Assembly (NCBI GenBank): GCA_949538655.1
Contig: CATISE010000221.1
Location: 1-10,920 of the forward strand
DNA: 10,920 nucleotides
Direction: 5' to 3'
Source: Marine Group II euryarchaeote MED-G33
GTDB lineage: Archaea; Thermoplasmatota; Poseidoniia; Poseidoniales; Thalassarchaeaceae
Position 1 is the first letter of the stretch. Each line of letters opens with the position of its first letter. Shown here piece by piece: positions 6,896 to 10,920 of this stretch. The notes below the pieces were generated by a model. The model was not told where the DNA came from. It saw only the letters and a program-made list of their open reading frames with translations, and made no database searches. The translations under genes and the position numbers were made by a program.

Positions 6896-6912
6896 CACCC
6901 CCGGAGGGGGTG
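6896..6912. promoter_or_regulatory. G/C hairpin overlapping the lipoprotein translation start
   Basis: CACCCCC (6896-6902) and GGGGGTG (6906-6912) are perfect complements around gga. In the lipoprotein mRNA the GGGGGUG arm ends directly before the AUG at 6895, so the possible GUG start and the only G-rich ribosome-binding stretch lie within the stem. This could limit translation. The structure is seen; the effect is inferred. Confidence 0.45.
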
Positions 6913-7004
6913 GGCCGGGGTATGAACTCTGCTGAGGTTCTGTTCGCAGAGTGAAACTGTTGATGACGGCAGCCTGAAGGGGTGGCTACGACTCGCATTG
7001 GCCG
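6913..7004. promoter_or_regulatory. Divergent intergenic region, lipoprotein gene and purM
   Basis: Both flanking genes point away, so both promoters should be here. It contains a perfect 7-bp inverted repeat actctgc (6926-6932)/gcagagt (6946-6952) around 13 nt. On the minus strand TTCATACC (about 6918-6925) lies 24-27 nt before the lipoprotein start, a plausible TATA-like position. No TATA-like or Shine-Dalgarno sequence is apparent for purM. Confidence 0.4.
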
Positions 7005-8129
7005 ATGAGTGACGGGGCTGAGGGGCTGGACTACGCAAGTAGTGGTGTCGACATCGACCTTGAGGGGGCTTCTGTCGCATCTCTTGTTGGAGCACTTTCA
7101 CGTTCTGTTCGTGCAGCAGGCACGCCCGGGGCACCGGTCGATTTACCTGGTGGATTCGGAGGCTTGATCGAATTTGGTGACAACCTTCTCGCAATGGCCA
7201 CTGATGGTGTCGGCAGCAAATTGCAAATCGCGTCGATGATGAACCATTGGAGTGGGGTTGGCATTGATTGTATGGCCATGAATGTCAACGACTTGTTGTG
7301 CGTGGGTGCAGAAGCCATTGCATTTGTCGATTATATCGCCGTTCCAAAACCTGATCCTGAACAACATGCAGCCATCGGCGCGAGTCTGGCTGAAGCTTGC
7401 CGGATCGCACGGGTTACACTCGCTGGTGGTGAAACTGCAAGTCTCCCTGGAATCGTGACCGAACTCGACTTGTCGGGCACTGCATTGGGATGGTTACCCA
7501 AAGGAGCGGCGATTACAGGAGCCAATATTCAGGCTGGAGATACCATGATCGGATTGCCTGCGAGCGGGGTGCATTCCAATGGATTCTCATTGGTTCGCAA
7601 GGTTGTGGAATTGAGTGGTCTCTCCTACACCGATCCTGCACCGTTTGACTGTGAATACCCCGGACGAAATATTGTCCGAATGGGAGATGGCGACATCATG
7701 CTAGGTGAGGTTCTTCTCAACCCCACTCGAATCTATGTCGACCCGGTCACCGATCTTATCGATGCTTGTCGCGCGGGAGACGGGCCTTGTCCCGCAGATG
7801 CCTTGCATGGAATTTGTCACGTAACGGGTGGCGGCTTGTCCAACTTACTTCGCCTTCACGATGAACTCGGGTGGCACATCGAGAATCCGCTTCCTACTTT
7901 GCCTGAATTCGATTGGATTCAAGCGACTGGTGGCATCTCAGACCGTGAAATGTCTCGTACATTCAATCTAGGAATGGGCATGGTTCTCGTGGTTGATTCT
8001 GCTCATTCCGATGCAGTCTGTGAATGGGTGGCGGCACGCCTAGAAGGTACCCAAGTTGTTGGAGAGGTCCGAGACCATGGACACAAGGTCACACATTGCA
8101 ATCCAGAGATTGTCTTTGAGCACTACTGA
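7005..8129 (+). CDS. purM: Phosphoribosylformylglycinamidine cyclo-ligase (AIR synthetase)
   Basis: Fifth step of de novo purine synthesis in the cytoplasm: ATP-driven ring closure of FGAM to AIR. Seen: Y10ASSGVD near the N-terminus; TDGVGSKL (66-73); AMNVNDLLCVGAEAIAFVDY (91-110); AGGETASLPG (140-149); GLPASGVHSNGFSLVRK (183-199); LNPTRIYVDP (238-247); HVTGGGLSNLLR (272-283); and FNLGMGMVLVV (320-330). These cover the family from end to end in the expected order, so the gene is complete. At 374 residues it is slightly longer than the typical ~345. ATG 7005 is preferred because it lies just before the conserved YASSGVD; an in-frame stop lies at 6975. No Shine-Dalgarno is visible. trm1 starts 9 nt after its stop, making a likely operon. 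No other purine gene is in the window. Confidence 0.96.
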   Translation: MSDGAEGLDYASSGVDIDLEGASVASLVGALSRSVRAAGTPGAPVDLPGGFGGLIEFGDNLLAMATDGVGSKLQIASMMNHWSGVGIDCMAMNVNDLLCVGAEAIAFVDYIAVPKPDPEQHAAIGASLAEACRIARVTLAGGETASLPGIVTELDLSGTALGWLPKGAAITGANIQAGDTMIGLPASGVHSNGFSLVRKVVELSGLSYTDPAPFDCEYPGRNIVRMGDGDIMLGEVLLNPTRIYVDPVTDLIDACRAGDGPCPADALHGICHVTGGGLSNLLRLHDELGWHIENPLPTLPEFDWIQATGGISDREMSRTFNLGMGMVLVVDSAHSDAVCEWVAARLEGTQVVGEVRDHGHKVTHCNPEIVFEHY

Positions 8130-8135
8130 GGTGAT
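8128..8135 (+). promoter_or_regulatory. Strong Shine-Dalgarno of trm1, overlapping the purM stop
   Basis: GAGGTGAT matches the 3' end of archaeal 16S rRNA over 8 nt and lies 3 nt before TTG 8139. It shares its first two bases with the purM TGA. It is the main reason to accept a TTG start for trm1 and suggests translation coupled to purM. Confidence 0.75.
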
Positions 8136-8138
8136 ACA

Positions 8139-9377
8139 TTGACCGAGGCCGAAATCGTCCTTGAGGGACGAACTGAACACCGTTTGCCTCCGGCCAAAGA
8201 AGATCGCACTGAGAAGCAATTGGAGCGGCATGGGAAGGGTCCTGCGGACAAAGCGCATCGTTCAGCATTCCACAACCCGGCCATGGCCGACTGTCGGACT
8301 CGCAGCGTATTGCTGATGGATTACATGCTCGATACTGAATGGTTCAATAAACCACAGATTCACACTCTTGATGCCCTGTGTGCAACGGGCAGTCGAATCA
8401 ATCGTTGGTTGACTGAACTGCCGCCTGAAAAGGCTGAACGATTGTTGTTGGTGGGTGCAGATCTCGACGAAGAAGCACTGGAATATGCTCAACAGAATTG
8501 TCCAAATGTTGAATTTCGCAATGAGGATTCACGCCAAGTATTGCTCTCCTCTGGATGGCAGTGGGTTGACATCGACCCCTTCGGTTCCCCTGTTCCATTC
8601 CTCGATTCAGCCATGCAATCGAGTGCTAGGAGAGCGGTGATGGAAATCACTGCAACCGATACTGCAGCCTTGACCGGTTCTTCTGCAAGCGCTTGCCTTC
8701 GACGTTATGGGGCCAAAATTAGAACAGATGAAATGGCACACGATTCCGCACTGCGATTGCTCATGGCGACCGTTGCAAGGACCGCTGCTCAGCACGACCG
8801 CTGTATCATGCCGCTCTTGTCATCATGGGATTCCCACCATATTCGTGTCTCTGTCAAGGTGCATCGCTCAATCCAAGCAGCCAATGTTCTGGAGGAACAA
8901 TTGGGATGGAGGGTCGCTTCACCAACCGCTGAAGAGTTGGTCGCAGCAACCGAAGCGGGATTACATCCACAGGGTAGTGAAGGTGAGCAGCCATTCTGTT
9001 TGCTACCGTTTAGCCATCCCATCCGTCGAGATGATCGGAGAATTTCGGGTCCACTTTGGACAGGGCCTCTGTTTGATCAAGATGTATTGGCTTCGATGAC
9101 GGTCGAGCGAGCAATCACTCTCTGTGGCGACGATGCGGAGCCAGCCGTACGGCATTTGGTCGGCGAAGCGGCGTTGGCTTCGACGCCTTCACTGATCATC
9201 ACCGACATGCTTCCAAAATTCTGTGAGGTCGGTGGGCCACCCAAGATTGTGGACTTGATTGATGGGATTGAGAAAGCCGGTTACAAGGCAACAACCGCTC
9301 GATGGGGCGCGCCTGCAATTCGTTCGAATGCGCCTTGGACCACAATCCTCCAAGTCACTGAGAACTGCTTTGATTAG
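8139..9377 (+). CDS. trm1: tRNA (guanine26-N2)-dimethyltransferase
   Basis: SAM-dependent enzyme forming N2-methyl/N2,N2-dimethyl-guanosine at position 26 of tRNA. Seen (412 aa): VLEGRTEHRLP at the N-terminus (family v.EG...P); FHNPAM (44-49) in place of FYNP; SAM site DALCATGSR (78-86); acidic ADLD at the end of strand 2 (107-110); catalytic DIDPFGSP (144-151); TATDTAALTG (171-180); PLLSSWDSHHIRV (225-237); GPLWTGPL (304-311) in the C-terminal domain. The TTG start is chosen because the Shine-Dalgarno GAGGTGAT is 3 nt upstream and the conserved EG motif follows at once; the next in-frame Met (49) would delete part of the fold. Odd: the region before GPLWTGPL, often Cys-rich in this family, has only C287. 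Its stop overlaps the moaA stop tail-to-tail. Confidence 0.95.
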   Translation: MTEAEIVLEGRTEHRLPPAKEDRTEKQLERHGKGPADKAHRSAFHNPAMADCRTRSVLLMDYMLDTEWFNKPQIHTLDALCATGSRINRWLTELPPEKAERLLLVGADLDEEALEYAQQNCPNVEFRNEDSRQVLLSSGWQWVDIDPFGSPVPFLDSAMQSSARRAVMEITATDTAALTGSSASACLRRYGAKIRTDEMAHDSALRLLMATVARTAAQHDRCIMPLLSSWDSHHIRVSVKVHRSIQAANVLEEQLGWRVASPTAEELVAATEAGLHPQGSEGEQPFCLLPFSHPIRRDDRRISGPLWTGPLFDQDVLASMTVERAITLCGDDAEPAVRHLVGEAALASTPSLIITDMLPKFCEVGGPPKIVDLIDGIEKAGYKATTARWGAPAIRSNAPWTTILQVTENCFD

Positions 9378-10366
9378 CCGCCGATGAAAGACATCTCTAC
9401 GCGTGTGTGTGCGGTTGAAGATTCAGTACGGATCTCAGAATAACGATCCTCTCGATTGATCCAACAGGATTCGATGAGGGCCAACAAATCGTCATCGGAC
9501 GCGCCCTCTCTCATCGGTGTCAAAAGATCCAATCCCTGACTGGCGAACAAGCAAGTGTAGAGGTGCCCATCTGCAGACAAGCGAGCACGTGAGCAATCAC
9601 CACAGAAGGGTTCGGTAACACTGGTAATCAAGCCAACCTCACCACCTTGTGGAAGGCGATATCGCTTGGCAACCTCTCCACGATATTGAGACTCAATCGG
9701 CTCCAATTCTGCAAGCATTCCACGGATTTCTTCAGCGGTCACCACGTCTTCCATGTCCCATCCATTGGTCGTGCCCACATCCATGAATTCGATGAACCGA
9801 ACTGCGATTTCACGAGATGAGAATCGTTCGACCAAGTCGATCAACTCGTCTTCATTGGCGCCTTTCTTGACGACTGTGTTGATTTTGATGGGGCCCAAGC
9901 CTACCGATTCTGCGGCTTCAATTCCAGCCAAGACTGCTGCGACTGTATGTCCTGAATCGGTCATCGCGGCAAAGGTGGCCTCATCCAGGGCATCGAGACT
10001 GACCGTGACTCTGTCCAGGCCTGCAGCTGACAATGCAGGCGCGAATCTAGGCAACAGAACACCGTTGGTGGTCATCGCGATCTCAACCTTGCGTAAAGCG
10101 AGCATCGAAATGAGTTCAGGCAAATCCTTTCGCAGAAGTGGTTCGCCACCAGAAAGCCGGATTTTTTCAACACCCAATGAAATGAACAAGCCCGCGAGAC
10201 GATCGATTTCCTCATACGTCAAAATGTCCATTTTACTCAAGAATGCGAAATCACTGCCGAAAACTTCGCGGGGCATACAATACCGACAGCGCATATTGCA
10301 ACGATCTGTGACCGAGATTCGCAAATCCCGCAAGGGACGTCCTCTCGTGTCCCTTATCCCGACCAT
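9374..10366 (-). CDS. moaA: GTP 3',8-cyclase (molybdenum cofactor biosynthesis)
   Basis: Radical-SAM enzyme of the first step of molybdopterin synthesis: it rearranges GTP to 3',8-cyclo-GTP, which MoaC then processes. Seen (330 aa, numbering from ATG 10366): N-terminal Fe-S site C23-x3-C27-x2-C30 in TDRCNMRCRYCMP; LSGGEPLLR (72-80); TTNG (99-102); VSLDALD (122-128); second Fe-S cluster C255-x2-C258...C272; and the C-terminal Gly-Gly (329-330) needed for activity in MoaA. The length is normal. The frame extends to a TTG at 10381, but AAGGAG (10372-10377) lies 5 nt before ATG 10366, so the ATG is the better start. No other moa/moe gene is in view. It converges on trm1 with a 4-nt overlap. Confidence 0.96.
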   Translation of the reverse strand: MVGIRDTRGRPLRDLRISVTDRCNMRCRYCMPREVFGSDFAFLSKMDILTYEEIDRLAGLFISLGVEKIRLSGGEPLLRKDLPELISMLALRKVEIAMTTNGVLLPRFAPALSAAGLDRVTVSLDALDEATFAAMTDSGHTVAAVLAGIEAAESVGLGPIKINTVVKKGANEDELIDLVERFSSREIAVRFIEFMDVGTTNGWDMEDVVTAEEIRGMLAELEPIESQYRGEVAKRYRLPQGGEVGLITSVTEPFCGDCSRARLSADGHLYTCLFASQGLDLLTPMREGASDDDLLALIESCWINREDRYSEIRTESSTAHTRVEMSFIGG

Positions 10367-10371
10367 GCATA

Positions 10372-10377
10372 CTCCTT
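10372..10377 (-). promoter_or_regulatory. Shine-Dalgarno of moaA
   Basis: AAGGAG on the minus strand, 5 nt before ATG 10366. It selects this ATG over the in-frame TTG at 10381, which has no such site. Confidence 0.75.
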
Positions 10378-10486
10378 GCAAGTCACGAACCTAACCCTTT
10401 CTCAATGGCACTGACACTTGCAAATGGTGGGGCCCCCGGTACTCCCATGACTTGTTTGATATACCTTCAGAAACAAATTCAGAGGG
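10378..10486. promoter_or_regulatory. Divergent intergenic region, moaA and acidic secreted protein
   Basis: About 110 bp between two genes read apart. It holds the 8-bp palindrome GGGGCCCC (10429-10436) and one AT-rich element near 10457-10465 that could serve the rightward gene and, as GGTATATC on the other strand, perhaps moaA. No RNA gene is seen. Confidence 0.4.
10457..10465 (+). promoter_or_regulatory. Probable TATA box of the acidic secreted protein gene
   Basis: TGATATACC is the most TATA-like stretch in the gap. Its centre is about 26 nt before ATG 10487, the distance expected between an archaeal TATA box and the transcription start, so the transcript may be leaderless or nearly so. 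Inferred from position and composition only. Confidence 0.4.
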
Positions 10487-10920
10487 ATGTTGGGAAAACG
10501 TACATATTGCATATTGGGAACAATGCTGCTCGCCTTCGCCTCCTTGGGCGCGGGTGTATCAGCTGAAGACTGTAACGACCAGATGGCTGACCTGGAGGAG
10601 CTTGGTGTCCTCGAACTCAGTATAGATGAGAGTGGAGTGGTTGAGGCAGTGATCACTCAAGATGCGATTCTATCCTTCATGGACTCGGATGAAGAGGCGA
10701 TGTTGGTGATTGAATCCATAGATGTAACCGTAGCCTTGGATGAAGATGGAAATCTTGTTCTCAGCGACTTGGATCTTGGAATTGGTGAAGAGCAGCAAGA
10801 CGAGATTAATGTCACTCTACGATTGAGTGAGGACCTTGTTGAAATCCTAGCGGATGAAGACATAGATCTCCACCACTTGCTTGTCGATCTTGGATTCGGC
10901 GATGATTTGGGATTGGATGA
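10487..10920 (+). CDS. Highly acidic exported protein, N-terminal part (cut by window edge)
   Basis: First 144 codons of an open frame that runs off the window. I do not recognise a family. Seen: a clear Sec signal peptide, basic GKRTYC then hydrophobic ILGTMLLAFASLGAG, with a VSA-type signal peptidase I site after residue 26. The visible mature part (27-144) has 37 Asp/Glu in 118 residues, one Arg and no Lys, with a single Cys (C29) and one NVT sequon. Valine/leucine-rich strands alternate with acidic turns (for example LVLSDLDLG), so a beta-rich fold is likely. ATG 10487 is the only reasonable start: an in-frame stop lies at 10457 and a TATA-like element is 26 nt upstream. The extreme acidity suggests a surface or secreted protein, possibly cation-binding or salt-adapted. 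The function is unknown. Confidence 0.75.
   Translation, partial: MLGKRTYCILGTMLLAFASLGAGVSAEDCNDQMADLEELGVLELSIDESGVVEAVITQDAILSFMDSDEEAMLVIESIDVTVALDEDGNLVLSDLDLGIGEEQQDEINVTLRLSEDLVEILADEDIDLHHLLVDLGFGDDLGLD

Noticed and set aside
10367..10381. TTG 10381 as moaA start
   Set aside because: The Shine-Dalgarno AAGGAG lies between this TTG and the ATG at 10366, so it can only serve the ATG.

Overview
The window looks like a chromosomal piece of a marine euryarchaeon, most probably from the Thermoplasmatota side (Marine Group II/III type). This is an inference. Archaeal markers are a GatE-type glutamyl-tRNA(Gln) amidotransferase subunit, an archaeal/eukaryotic MCM helicase and a Trm1 tRNA methyltransferase. 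Starts are mixed (ATG, TTG, possibly GTG), and most genes lack a Shine-Dalgarno sequence. A very acidic secreted protein and a lipoprotein with calcium-binding repeats fit a marine, salt-exposed cell surface. I see no tRNA, rRNA, CRISPR array, transposase or sign of integration.

Layout from left to right: (1) minus strand, gatE (5' part only, runs off the left edge) downstream of mcm, with a strong hairpin between them. (2) A divergent control region of about 210 bp, rich in TTCCA/TGGAA inverted repeats. (3) Plus strand, a two-gene unit: a PPC/DUF296-domain protein and a small alpha/beta hydrolase. (4) Minus strand, a 970-residue lipoprotein with five perfect-period calcium (thrombospondin type 3-like) repeats and two tandem type-1 periplasmic-binding domains; its stop overlaps the hydrolase stop tail-to-tail. 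(5) A divergent intergenic region with a G/C hairpin touching the lipoprotein start. (6) Plus strand, purM and trm1, 9 nt apart. (7) Minus strand, moaA, whose stop overlaps the trm1 stop. (8) Plus strand, the start of a highly acidic exported protein running off the right edge.

Most genes are housekeeping: replication (mcm), tRNA charging and modification (gatE, trm1), purine synthesis (purM) and molybdenum cofactor synthesis (moaA). The unusual parts are the double-receptor lipoprotein, which has no transporter beside it, the uncharacterised PPC/hydrolase pair facing mcm, the acidic exported protein, and G/C-tract hairpins or palindromes in the main intergenic gaps. I found no clear multi-gene novel system; the lipoprotein is the best candidate for new biology.
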